From: Candidatus Bathyarchaeota archaeon
GTDB taxonomy: Archaea; Thermoproteota; Bathyarchaeia; Bathyarchaeales; DTEX01
Direction of reading: 5' to 3'
DNA length: 46,512 nt
Assembly: GCA_018396995.1 (NCBI GenBank)
Contig: JAGTQB010000009.1
Span: 1-46,512, forward strand
Part shown: positions 32,901 through 41,556 of the stretch, one piece after another
Layout of the letters: each line of letters starts with the position of its first letter
How positions within the stretch are numbered: position 1 is the stretch's first letter
Position numbers and translations under genes: made by a program
The notes under the pieces: model-generated
The model's database searches: none
Seen by the model: the letters and a program-made list of their open reading frames with translations, nothing else
What the model was told of the DNA's origin: nothing

Positions 32901-35900
32901 TCACCCCGCTAATATAGCCTTAACTTGTGATAGAATTTGCTCTGTTGTGAAGTGCTGGGGCTTAATAGCTTTCGTTGGGCAGGCTGAGCCACATGTCCCA
33001 CAACCCTTACATAGAGCCTCAATCACATGGGCCGAAATCTTTCCCTCCTTCTCCACCATCTCAATTGCGCCAAACGGGCACACCGCCTCACAAATCCTAC
33101 ACCCACCACATAGATCTTCATCCACTGATGCAACTATACCTTCTAGCTCGAGAACACTCTTAGAGAGAATCGTTGCCGCTCTAGATGCGGCGGCGCAAGC
33201 CTGCGATATGCTTTCATCTATAGATTTTGGTCCATGGGCTAGGCCGCAAAGAAATATGCCGTCTGTCTGGAAGTCGACTGGGCGGAGCTTCATGTGAGCT
33301 TCTAAGAAGAAGCCATCCTTTGTGAGGGGGACCTTAAGCATTTCAGCCACCTTCCTATTATCTGGATTTGGAACAACCGCGGCGCTAAGAACAACTAAGT
33401 CTGGGTATATCTCGATCTCCTGCTTGAGAACTGGCTCCCAGAAAACAAGCCTAAGCCTATCGCCATCCTTAACCACAAGAGGTTTCCGCGAATCCTCATA
33501 GTTTATGAAAACCACGCCCTTCTTTAATGCCTCATGATAATATTTCTCCTTAAAGCCATAGCTCCTAATGTCTTTGTAAAGTATATAGACTTCTGTCTCA
33601 GGGCTTATCTCCTTTATCTTTAGGGCATTCTTTATGGCTTCACTGCAACAGATCCTTGAGCAGTTTGGGTTTTCCTCGTTCCTGGCACCCACACACTGAA
33701 TCATGGCTACAGTCTTTGCGTTGAACAGCCCTTTATATACCATTTCTTCCAGCTCGCGCTGCGTTATGATCCTTGGGTCAACGCCATATAGGTACTCCTT
33801 TGGCTTATACTCGGTAGCTCCAGTAGCAACTATTATAACTCCATGTTCTATCTCCTTAATCTCGCCACCATGAAGTATTTTGGACTTAAAGTTTCCAACG
33901 AAACCGCTTACCTCAACAACCTCAGCGCCGAGATAAACATGTATATTAGAACACTTATTTACTTCATTAATGAGGTTTTTAAGGTATTCTTGTGGATCCT
34001 CCCCCTCAAGTAGATAATATATTCTTCTTAGATTTCCGCCGAGCTCCTTCTCACGCTCCACAAGGTGTACTTCAAAACCTTGCCTAGCGAGTTCTACTGC
34101 GGCGGTCATCCCAGAGACCCCTCCACCGATCACAAGCGCGACTGGAATAACGTTCACCATAGGCTTCTTTAGGGGTCTTAGCATCCTCGCCTTCGCAACC
34201 GCCGAGCGGATTAAATCCTTTGCCTTCTCGGTAGCCGCTTTAGGCTCATGCATATGAACCCAGCTGCATTGATCGCGTATATTAGCCATCTCAAATAAAT
34301 ACTCGTTTAACCCAGCCTCGCGGACGGTCTCCCTAAATAGAGGCTCATGGGTTCTAGGCGTACAGCTGGCGACTACAACGCGGTTCAACTTATACTCAAT
34401 GATCTTCTCCTTAATTCTCTTCTGGGTATCCTCGGAGCAAGTATAGAGGTTATGCTCGGCGTAAACAACATTGGGCAGGGTTTTAGCGTACTCAGTAACC
34501 TCTGGAACGTTAACGTAGCCGCCAATATTAATCCCGCAGTGGCAGATAAAGACGCCTATGCGTGGCTCTTCCCCCAAGACATCTCTTTCCTGAGGATACA
34601 CTTTAGAGGTTACAAGTTTCCCCCTCTCAGAGGCCACTATGCCCATCGCCTTGGCTGCAGCTCCACTCGCCTGCGCCACGCTCTCGGGAATATCTTTCGG
34701 CCCGGCAAACGCTCCACAGACGAATACGCCTGGTCTCGAAGTTTCAATTGGTGAGAGTGGATTAGTTAAGCAGAAACCGTATTCATTAAGCTTTATTCCT
34801 ACGGCATCCGCCAGTTTCTTAGCATTCTTCGGGGGCCTCATACCAATGGATAAGACGACCATATCAAACTCTTCTTCACATGGCTTCTCGTCAACTATAT
34901 ACCTCAATATGAGATTCCTCGTGGATGGATCCTCATTAATGCTTGCAACTCTAGCCCTCACAAACCTTATTCCATACTCCTCCATGGCGCGTTTATAGTA
35001 CTTCTCAAAGTCCTTGCCGTAGGCGCGTATATCCATGTAAAAGATTGTGCACTCAAGTTTTGTTGGGACGTGTTCCTTAGCGATGATAGCTTCCTTTATC
35101 GCGTACATACAGCAGGCAGCCGAACAATATTCATTTCCGATTTGAGAATCCCTTGAGCCAACGCACTGAATAAAGGCAATTTTTCTTGGTATCCTCCCAT
35201 CAGATGGTCTTAAAACTATGCCGCCATAGGGCCCTGAAGCGCTCAGAATACGCTCAAATTCTATAGAAGTGACAACGTTTGGGTAGCGCTTGTAACCATA
35301 TTCACTCTTAACTACTGGATTAAATTCTTCAAATCCCGGCGCAAGTATTATTGCTCCAACAGATAACTCGGTAATATCATCTTTGTCTTCATATGTTATG
35401 GCTCCAGCCCTACATAACTCCTTACATGTTCCACAGCCAATACATCTCTCTCTATCAATAACGTATGTCCGTGGGACGGCCTGAACATACTTTACATAGA
35501 TGGCGCTCCTCTTACTTAAACCCTCATCATACTCATCTATAGCTTCAACCGGGCACTCCCTTGCACAGACACCACACCCAGTACATTTCTCCGGGTTAAC
35601 ATAGCGGGCTCTCCTCCTTATCTTAACCCTAAAGTTCCCAGGCTCCCCTTCAACACCCTCCACTTCGGCGTGGGTTATTAGGTGGATGTTGGGATGTCTT
35701 CCCGCGGCAACTAGCTTAGGTGCGAGGATGCACATGGCACAATCATTTGTGGGGAATGTTTTATCAAGCTGAGCCATTGTTCCTCCGATGCTTGGAGATT
35801 CATCAAGTAGGTAGACTCTGAAGCCGGAGTCGGCTAGGTCGAGTGCAGCCTGTATGCCAGCTACCCCCCCACCTACCACAAGAACTGCTCCAACTTTACT

Positions 35901-35906
35901 CCCCAT
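32901..35906 (-). CDS. hdrA: Heterodisulfide reductase subunit A with extra N-terminal HdrA-like flavin module
   Basis: 1001 residues against about 660 for methanogen HdrA. From about residue 445 it is a standard HdrA: the N-domain cluster motif ([18 protein letters not shown]), FAD domain [14 protein letters not shown] (about 595), [20 protein letters not shown], and two C-terminal ferredoxin motifs ([12 protein letters not shown] about 933; [12 protein letters not shown] about 966). Residues 1-440 are an additional module with its own FAD site ([15 protein letters not shown]), ferredoxins [12 protein letters not shown] (108) and [11 protein letters not shown] (155), and CVGSRD...YCSAACCM. 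HdrA is the flavin-based electron-bifurcating subunit; the added module gives a second flavin and more clusters. Start abuts the preceding stop (TAAATG). Confidence 0.92.
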   Translation of the reverse strand: MGSKVGAVLVVGGGVAGIQAALDLADSGFRVYLLDESPSIGGTMAQLDKTFPTNDCAMCILAPKLVAAGRHPNIHLITHAEVEGVEGEPGNFRVKIRRRARYVNPEKCTGCGVCARECPVEAIDEYDEGLSKRSAIYVKYVQAVPRTYVIDRERCIGCGTCKELCRAGAITYEDKDDITELSVGAIILAPGFEEFNPVVKSEYGYKRYPNVVTSIEFERILSASGPYGGIVLRPSDGRIPRKIAFIQCVGSRDSQIGNEYCSAACCMYAIKEAIIAKEHVPTKLECTIFYMDIRAYGKDFEKYYKRAMEEYGIRFVRARVASINEDPSTRNLILRYIVDEKPCEEEFDMVVLSIGMRPPKNAKKLADAVGIKLNEYGFCLTNPLSPIETSRPGVFVCGAFAGPKDIPESVAQASGAAAKAMGIVASERGKLVTSKVYPQERDVLGEEPRIGVFICHCGINIGGYVNVPEVTEYAKTLPNVVYAEHNLYTCSEDTQKRIKEKIIEYKLNRVVVASCTPRTHEPLFRETVREAGLNEYLFEMANIRDQCSWVHMHEPKAATEKAKDLIRSAVAKARMLRPLKKPMVNVIPVALVIGGGVSGMTAAVELARQGFEVHLVEREKELGGNLRRIYYLLEGEDPQEYLKNLINEVNKCSNIHVYLGAEVVEVSGFVGNFKSKILHGGEIKEIEHGVIIVATGATEYKPKEYLYGVDPRIITQRELEEMVYKGLFNAKTVAMIQCVGARNEENPNCSRICCSEAIKNALKIKEISPETEVYILYKDIRSYGFKEKYYHEALKKGVVFINYEDSRKPLVVKDGDRLRLVFWEPVLKQEIEIYPDLVVLSAAVVPNPDNRKVAEMLKVPLTKDGFFLEAHMKLRPVDFQTDGIFLCGLAHGPKSIDESISQACAAASRAATILSKSVLELEGIVASVDEDLCGGCRICEAVCPFGAIEMVEKEGKISAHVIEALCKGCGTCGSACPTKAIKPQHFTTEQILSQVKAILAG

Positions 35907-36656
35907 TTAATCCACCTCCAACGCCCTATAAAGCGGGGTATAACCTTCAATCCTATCCATTGCTAGTAATCCCCTGCGCCTAAGGGCGACGATATGCTGT
36001 AACACTAGAGGTGAGTCGACACCAATACGCTTAGAAATCTCCTCAACAGACATGGGTTTCTCCTTCGTTAAAAGGTAAATTTTACTTCGGATATACTCCT
36101 CCCCCATAACCTCCTCAATCAACCTATCAATCTCCTCCTGACTAATTTTCTCTCCATACGCGTTCGCTTTCTCAGTAAGCTTCCTTTCCCTACCAGAGAG
36201 TATTCTTAGCCTAGACCAGGTAACTGCCTGCTTAGCCGCCTGAATATTGAAGAGTATCTCTTCATCAACCTCCTTACCCTTAAATAATGGGCCGAGACTT
36301 TTTATTCGCTCAACAAACCTCTCAACTAAATTTAGGAAACTCTTGTTTTCGATGGGTGAAACAAGTTCTAAGTGTAAGCGCTCCGGCTCTAAGCCAGCAA
36401 GCGTTATAACCTTCTTCAGTAAATTAATTGTTCGCTCAGCATATAGGTTCCCCTCTATGAAGTGGCAGTCCGGCGGACTGCATCCAATAACTATTATGCC
36501 ATCAACCCTTTTGGCAAAGGACTCCAATATGACGATTGGATCAAGCCTACCAATACACTTAACCTGGATAACACCAGTATTTGGCGGCGCCTCTATCTCC
36601 CACTCTGGAAAAGCCCAACTACATGTAAAACATATGATTTTCGGATTACCCTCCAT
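35907..36656 (-). CDS. MvhD-like iron-sulfur domain fused to a winged helix
   Basis: 249 residues. Residues 1-~140 are MvhD-like: CFTCSWAF, QVKCIGRLDPIVILE and IGCSPPDCHFIEGN keep the [2Fe-2S] cysteines; ordinary MvhD ends near here. A linker (about 140-175) leads to a winged helix (about 180-249: IYLLTKEKPMSVEEISKRIG, SPLVLQHIVALRRRGLL). Winged helices of this kind bind DNA, so the protein could be a redox-sensing regulator or use the helix to dock on HdrA. It lies between the gltD-like gene and hdrA in the operon with no gaps, which argues for a structural or regulatory role tied to the complex. Confidence 0.8.
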   Translation of the reverse strand: MEGNPKIICFTCSWAFPEWEIEAPPNTGVIQVKCIGRLDPIVILESFAKRVDGIIVIGCSPPDCHFIEGNLYAERTINLLKKVITLAGLEPERLHLELVSPIENKSFLNLVERFVERIKSLGPLFKGKEVDEEILFNIQAAKQAVTWSRLRILSGRERKLTEKANAYGEKISQEEIDRLIEEVMGEEYIRSKIYLLTKEKPMSVEEISKRIGVDSPLVLQHIVALRRRGLLAMDRIEGYTPLYRALEVD

Positions 36657-36659
36657 ACG

Positions 36660-38384
36660 CTACGTCACCTCCGCTATGGCGTTCATCACGGCAGCTAAAA
36701 TTCTCTCATTGGAAATATTCTCCATAGTTATAGCCTCCTTCGGGCACCTTGCAGCGCAAGTTCCACAACCCTTACACAGTTCCTCACTGACCTGCGCCAC
36801 ACCATTCTCGTTCTTCGTAATGGCGTTATAGGGGCATATTTCTACACAGAGACCGCAGCCAATACACCTGTTCTCGTCAACGACTGCCTTATCTTTCACG
36901 CATAGGTCTATGCCCATGAGACACTCGGCGCATGGGCCGCAGCCAAGACAACGGAGAGCCTCAAACCTCGCCGCCCGCTGCACTCTCTCAAGATAAGCCC
37001 TCACCTCCTCGAAGCTTAGGCGCGGCTTCTCAACAGGAGACTCGTATCTCCGCTCCTTCTTACTTAATGAGCTCCAATTCTTAACCCATGTTACCTCCTC
37101 AAGATTCTCTCTCTTAAGAGGCTCCCCTCTAAGATAGCAATGTATTGAAAGAGCCGCTCTTTTCCCAGCGCCAACAGCTTCAATTATACTTGCAGGACCG
37201 CTGACAACATCCCCTCCAGCAAATACTCCCGGGATATTGGTCTCCATTGTTAAAGGATTAACTTCAATCAACCCATCTTTACTCACGATTTCGGGCGGTA
37301 AGGTCCATGTTTCAACTACCTGGCCGATGGCTGGTATAACCAGGTCTACTTCATACTGGTGTTCGGTGAATGGTATTGGTATCGGACGCCTCCGCCCGCT
37401 CTCATCCGGCTCACTTAGGCGCATCCTTATACATTCAACAGCCTTAACTCTTCCATTTTCGCCAATTATCCGCTTAGGAGACACCAAAAAGTAGAATTTC
37501 ACACCGTCTTTCTCGGCTATCTCAACCTCCCATGGGTGCGCAGGCATTTCCTGGCGTGAACGCCTGTAAAGAATCATAACCTCTTTAGCTCCAAGTCTCT
37601 TCGCAGTTCTTGCAGCGTCGATTGCCGTATTTCCGCCGCCAATAACAGCCACCCTCTCGCCCACATCTATTTGTTTACCAAGGGATAAAGCTCGTAGAAA
37701 ATCTACTGCATGTATAACTCCCTCAAGATCCTCGCCTGGAATATTCATCTTTGCGCTCGCTTGAGCTCCAACAGCGATAAAAATCGCTTTATATCCATCT
37801 CTTCTCAAACTATCAATGGTTACATCTTTTCCAAATTCCACACCAGTTTTTATCTCAACGCCCAAATCCTTTATGTACTCTATTTCATTTCTAACAACGA
37901 ATCTCTCCAGTCGGTAGTCTGGTATGCAGTAGCGCATCATCCCACCTGGCTCTGGCATACGTTCAAAGACAGTTACTGGGTAGCCTAGTTTAGCGAGCTC
38001 GTAGGCCGCGGCTAGGCCAGCTGGACCAGCACCTATTATGGCAATTTTCTCACTGTACCTCTTTGGTATTGGCTCAGCCCTAACTCTCCCCTGTTCCCGC
38101 TCAATGTCCGCCACAAGTCTCTTCAGGGATCTTATAGCAACCGCCTGATCAATGTTGATCCTACTGCAAGCATCTTCACAAGGAGAAAAACATACTCTCC
38201 CACAGATTGCTGGGAAAGGTAGGTCTCTCCTTATAACTTCAACGGCTTCTTTAAATTTTCCCATCTGGATGAGACAGACATATGCTTGAACGTTAACGTG
38301 AGCTGGACATGCAGCTCTGCACGGAGGAAATTTTCTTACAGTTTCCTCCAATCTTTCCATGAGGAGAGAGAAAACCTCCTTCAT
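36660..38384 (-). CDS. GltD-like NAD(P)H-dependent oxidoreductase with C-terminal ferredoxin clusters
   Basis: 574 residues. N-terminal Cys-rich helical domain (CRAACPAHVNVQAY, CGRVCFSPCEDAC), then a two-dinucleotide flavoprotein: FAD site AIIGAGPAGLAAAYELAKLG, ERMPEPGGMMRY, NAD(P) site VIGGGNTAIDAARTAKRLG, and the FAD-closing GGDVVSGPASIIEAV. The tail adds CLGCGPCAECLMG plus two ferredoxin motifs (CIGCGLCVEICPYN, CKGCGTCAARCPKE). This matches the GltD/NfnB/SudA class that moves electrons between NAD(P)H and ferredoxin-like partners. As first gene of the Hdr operon it probably links the Hdr complex to NAD(P)H. ATG 38384 has no clear ribosome site and could be leaderless. Confidence 0.88.
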   Translation of the reverse strand: MKEVFSLLMERLEETVRKFPPCRAACPAHVNVQAYVCLIQMGKFKEAVEVIRRDLPFPAICGRVCFSPCEDACSRINIDQAVAIRSLKRLVADIEREQGRVRAEPIPKRYSEKIAIIGAGPAGLAAAYELAKLGYPVTVFERMPEPGGMMRYCIPDYRLERFVVRNEIEYIKDLGVEIKTGVEFGKDVTIDSLRRDGYKAIFIAVGAQASAKMNIPGEDLEGVIHAVDFLRALSLGKQIDVGERVAVIGGGNTAIDAARTAKRLGAKEVMILYRRSRQEMPAHPWEVEIAEKDGVKFYFLVSPKRIIGENGRVKAVECIRMRLSEPDESGRRRPIPIPFTEHQYEVDLVIPAIGQVVETWTLPPEIVSKDGLIEVNPLTMETNIPGVFAGGDVVSGPASIIEAVGAGKRAALSIHCYLRGEPLKRENLEEVTWVKNWSSLSKKERRYESPVEKPRLSFEEVRAYLERVQRAARFEALRCLGCGPCAECLMGIDLCVKDKAVVDENRCIGCGLCVEICPYNAITKNENGVAQVSEELCKGCGTCAARCPKEAITMENISNERILAAVMNAIAEVT

Positions 38385-38472
38385 TTTAAAGATAAAAGGA
38401 TGCGGATAATTATTTCAACTTTTCTAAGTTAATTTTAATGTATAATTAGTTACTGAAAACATCTCCCTAGCC

Positions 38473-38482
38473 TTTTTAAAAG
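38473..38482 (-). promoter_or_regulatory. Candidate TATA box for the Hdr/Mvh operon
   Basis: On the minus strand a cttttaaaaagg sequence lies about 90 bases before the gltD-like ATG and just after the TauE stop codon. It could start the operon separately from the upstream TauE gene. Confidence 0.3.
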
Positions 38483-38491
38483 TTCTCCACT

Positions 38492-39460
38492 TTAACGTTT
38501 CTTCCTACTTCTCAACGGGCTGGTTGCTATAAGAAGAGAAACAATTGAGACTGAGACAAGCGTCATTGTTGGTGATAGTAGGCTGAGAAGAGGAATATTG
38601 AAGAGATAAGAGAGCAATTTTACGAGGACACTTATAGAGATAAAGCCTAAACATAAGGAAAATAGCAGCTTAAAGTTCTCTTTTTCCACATGTTTTATTG
38701 CAGTAATGCCAATTTGCATTCCAATTAGAGAGCCGGTGAGAATTAAGAGCACCAACGTGAAATTGACGTTCCCCTTAAGGGCGTGTGTTAAAGACGCGTA
38801 CAGAGAGTTTAACAGTATCCAGAAGGCACACGTCCCGGATGCCGCCGCCGGCTCAAAGCTAGCTACATAAATTAGCAGTGGGATTAAGATAAAGCCGCCA
38901 CCAGCCCCTAAAAAACCAGCGAAAAAACCGCTGACAAAGCCCATTAAAACTATTATCCATGCTGAAATTTTCCCCCTACTTGACCAAGATATGACGATGA
39001 ATGGCGGGATTTTAAGCTCCGCCAATCTATACCATGGAGATAAGTTCTTCCTTTTGTAGTCATTGAGCTTCGAGGATAATCTTTCGTGGATCATATATGT
39101 GGAAATAAAACCTAGGATTAAGGCATATAATAGGCTTACAACCAAGTTCATGTAGTAGACACCAATTATCTTCAGATGCTCGATTAATCGCGCCCCGCAT
39201 TCGGCTCCGGGAATTGAGGCAATGGCTGTAATAGAACCAGTTTTTACCTCAACATTACCCAGAAATTTATGTCTCAATGAGTTAACTAGGGAAGAAATAA
39301 AGACCCCCACTATACTTGTCCCAATAGATATATTTGCTGGCAAGCCCAAGCTAATGAGAAGTGGTGTAAGAATAAATCCTCCGCCAAGGCCGAAAAATCC
39401 TGATAAAATGCCGACTACAAAGCCTACAGCAATTATGAGTAGCTCTAGCAAAATTGACAT
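38492..39460 (-). CDS. TauE/SafE family permease (sulfite/organosulfonate or anion exporter type)
   Basis: 322 residues, about 8 membrane helices in two homologous halves, each with the glycine-rich opening helix: GFVVGILSGFFGLGGGFILTP and GFVSGFFAGFLGAGGGFILIP (as two halves of these segments), and the following P-loop-like SIGTSIVG / ASGTCAFW. Known members move sulfite, taurine-related sulfonates or sulfolactate; the substrate here is unknown. It lies between the RHH-GcvH gene and the Hdr operon on the same strand, so a sulfur-linked function is suggested by context only. Confidence 0.85.
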   Translation of the reverse strand: MSILLELLIIAVGFVVGILSGFFGLGGGFILTPLLISLGLPANISIGTSIVGVFISSLVNSLRHKFLGNVEVKTGSITAIASIPGAECGARLIEHLKIIGVYYMNLVVSLLYALILGFISTYMIHERLSSKLNDYKRKNLSPWYRLAELKIPPFIVISWSSRGKISAWIIVLMGFVSGFFAGFLGAGGGFILIPLLIYVASFEPAAASGTCAFWILLNSLYASLTHALKGNVNFTLVLLILTGSLIGMQIGITAIKHVEKENFKLLFSLCLGFISISVLVKLLSYLFNIPLLSLLSPTMTLVSVSIVSLLIATSPLRSRKKR

Positions 39461-39518
39461 GAAAAACCCTCAATAAAAAAATGATTGGAGATTTAAGGGT
39501 TGCTTGTTTGGCTTTCAG

Positions 39519-40112
39519 CTACTCCCTTAGTCTTCCCTCTATCTTACTTACCCACTTGTTGTACTCCCTAGCTGTTAATAGGTCCTTTAGCTCTTCCTCA
39601 AGTACCAGAGAATTCTTTGGCTTAATCTCAAGTATCCAACCTTCACCGTATGGATCCTCGTTTATTAGGTGTGGTTCGGCTTTTAGAGCCTCGTTAACTT
39701 TAACTATTTTTCCGCTCACTGGTGCATAGATATCGAAGATGAACATCCATGTTTCAACCATGCCTATTGGCTCCATTTTCTTAACTTCCTTTCCAACTGG
39801 TTCAGTCATGACATGCGCAATGCCCTTTAAGTGTCTGGCAGCGTAATCGGTTAATCCGATGCGTACATTGCCCTCGGGAGTTATCTGAGACCAAACATGC
39901 TTAGGCGAATACAGCAATTGTTCTTGAACCTTCGCTAAAACCTCCTTTCTCCTTTCCTCCGGTATCCCCCTTGTGCGCATTAGTTCCTCTAGGCGTAGCC
40001 TTATAGCCTCAGAAACAAACTCCGAGACACTCCTGTAAAGGCCCGTTTTAATTATCTTCTCGATTTCTTCTATCAATTCTTGTCTTACACTAACTGTTCT
40101 CCACTCGGACAC
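39519..40112 (-). CDS. Ribbon-helix-helix DNA-binding domain fused to a GcvH-like domain lacking the lipoyl lysine
   Basis: 197 residues. Residues 1-45 are a CopG-type ribbon-helix-helix (TVSVRQELIEEIEKII, YRSVSEFVSEAIRLRLEEL). After a linker, residues ~75-195 are a glycine-cleavage H-protein fold: DYAARHLKGIAHV, then GMVETWMFIFDIYAPVSG, VNEALKAEPHLINEDPYGEGW. In real GcvH the lipoylated Lys lies in ESVKAxSD; here the aligned residue is Met123, so it cannot carry lipoate. The domain is therefore probably a sensor or scaffold, and the protein a regulator. Start is GTG 40112 with a strong ggaggtg site. Upstream of TauE and the Hdr operon on the same strand, divergent from phoU. Confidence 0.85.
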   Translation of the reverse strand: MSEWRTVSVRQELIEEIEKIIKTGLYRSVSEFVSEAIRLRLEELMRTRGIPEERRKEVLAKVQEQLLYSPKHVWSQITPEGNVRIGLTDYAARHLKGIAHVMTEPVGKEVKKMEPIGMVETWMFIFDIYAPVSGKIVKVNEALKAEPHLINEDPYGEGWILEIKPKNSLVLEEELKDLLTAREYNKWVSKIEGRLRE

Positions 40113-40131
40113 CCCTTACACCTCCTTTAAA

Positions 40132-40225
40132 TTTCCATGATATATAACATAAGCGAAAAATATATATGTGTTGCAAATAAAATAATTTTTGATAAATACT
40201 ATATAAACCGTGATTATCATGGAAA
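40132..40225. promoter_or_regulatory. Widely spaced 11-bp inverted repeat flanking the divergent promoter
   Basis: tttccatgata (40132-40142) and tatcatggaaa (40215-40225) are exact inverted copies, one before the RHH-GcvH ribosome site and one over the phoU start codon. TATA-like atatat sequences lie between. Suitable as two operator half-sites for the RHH or AbrB-type regulator encoded on either side. Confidence 0.4.
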
Positions 40226-41274
40226 GTAGAAAATTACAGAGAGTTGGTCGTTCAACTATAACAGTTTCACTTCCAAATAAATGGATAAAGGAGAACGGTA
40301 TTAGGCCGGGAGATATAGTATTTATAGTGCCAGAGAAAGATGGAACTTTAAGGATAGTGCCTAGAGAGCGCTTCAGCCAAGAAAAATTTGAAGAGGAATA
40401 CGTAATTAATGCTGATGCATGCACGGATACCGGTCTTCTCGAAAGGATGGTTGTTGGCGCCTATCTCCTCGGAAAAAATGTCATTAGAATTACATCAGCG
40501 AATAGAATAGAGAAGGCTCATATGGATGAGATTAGAAGAATCGTACGAAAGCTCGTTGGCTTAGGTATACTGGAGGAGACCGAGAATAATGTACTTTTAC
40601 ACTGTTCACTTGACGAAACCAAGTTTAAATTTGATATGCTAATTAGAAGATTGGCTCTGCTCGTATTAACGGTATTCTCAGAGGCGATGCGAGCTCTCCT
40701 TAAAAACGACAAGAGGTTGGCTCAAGAGGCTATTGAGAGGGAGAATGAGGTGGATACAATTTATTACTTGGCAATACGCCTACTTCTCTCTGCACAAGAA
40801 AGGGAAGAAGTACGTGAACAGACAGGTCTAACAGACATACGCTTTCTACCAGCTGCAAGGTTGTTATTGCAATCTTTAGAGCTTGTAGGGGATATCTCTG
40901 AAGACATTGCGAAGAAAGTGATATCTCTAAGAGATAGCGGAGAGACATTAAGTGAAGAGGATATAGAAAAAATATATAATATTGGAGAGAAGGTACAAGA
41001 AATTGTAAAAACCTCCGTCGAGAGCCTTTTTACGGGGGATGTAAAGCTGGCTAACACAATACTTGAGATGAAAAGATCCCTTAAAAATGAGATAGAGAAG
41101 ATCTTTTACGAGCTTCCTAAAGTGCCATACTTAAGGGCCATTGTCTCATCTATAAGCAATATAATGCACATCGGATCGATAAGCGCAGAGATAGCAATAA
41201 ATAGAGCAATAGGCGAGCAAAGCGAGTCTCTTAAAAATATAGTTGAAGTTGTTAGGCATTCCTGGAAAAAGTAG
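40219..41274 (+). CDS. phoU: PhoU-family regulator with N-terminal AbrB/SpoVT DNA-binding domain
   Basis: 351 residues. Residues 1-45 form a swapped-hairpin AbrB domain (RKLQRVGRSTITVSLPNKWI, RPGDIVFIV). The rest is the PhoU double three-helix bundle (RRLALLVLTVFSEAMRALL, REVDTIYYLAIRL-like ENEVDTIYYLAIRLLL, LVGDISEDIAKKVISL, ISAEIAINRAIG). This archaeal form is thought to control phosphate uptake genes. Start at ATG 40219; a GTG at 40210 is possible. The start codon lies in one arm of an inverted repeat. No pst transport genes are in the window. Confidence 0.82.
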   Translation: MESRKLQRVGRSTITVSLPNKWIKENGIRPGDIVFIVPEKDGTLRIVPRERFSQEKFEEEYVINADACTDTGLLERMVVGAYLLGKNVIRITSANRIEKAHMDEIRRIVRKLVGLGILEETENNVLLHCSLDETKFKFDMLIRRLALLVLTVFSEAMRALLKNDKRLAQEAIERENEVDTIYYLAIRLLLSAQEREEVREQTGLTDIRFLPAARLLLQSLELVGDISEDIAKKVISLRDSGETLSEEDIEKIYNIGEKVQEIVKTSVESLFTGDVKLANTILEMKRSLKNEIEKIFYELPKVPYLRAIVSSISNIMHIGSISAEIAINRAIGEQSESLKNIVEVVRHSWKK

Positions 41275-41303
41275 CTGAGCCCCCGTAGAATTCATGAGTG
41301 TGG

Positions 41304-41455
41304 CGGGCCCGGAGGGAATTGAACCCTCGACCTTCCCGAGGCGTCCTAACTCAATTGAAACGCCTTCGCGGGTGTCTCCTCAGAGCGGCTTAAGAGCATC
41401 AGCCCCACCTCTCCAGAGGCGAGACCGCCGCTCTACCTTGCTGAGCTACGGGCCC
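41304..41455 (-). tRNA. tRNA-Lys(CUU) with apparently two introns
   Basis: Minus strand. Acceptor gggcccg/cgggccc with G73 and encoded CCA (41301-41303), D arm gctc-agcaaggta-gagc, T arm gaggg-ttcaatt-ccctc: all standard archaeal tRNA-Lys. The gene is 152 bases, about 78 too long. The anticodon arm can be assembled as gcggt-ctcttaa-gccgc (loop CTCTTAA, anticodon CTT) if about 27 bases are removed within the anticodon loop; the remaining ~51 extra bases lie between the anticodon stem and aggtc of the variable loop, as a second intron. The exact splice points are uncertain by a few bases because ctc is repeated at the junction. Confidence 0.75.
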
Positions 41456-41556
41456 CACGATGCCCTTTCAGATAAAAGATAAGTTAATTGGATAGTTAAT
41501 AACTTTTCTCCTCTGAGGTGAATTATAAACCTAAAATTCCCTTATTTGGTGTCAAT

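Noticed and set aside
36247-36831. 194-codon open frame on the plus strand
   Set aside because: Covers the MvhD-winged-helix gene and the end of the GltD-like gene in reverse; both have convincing family motifs.
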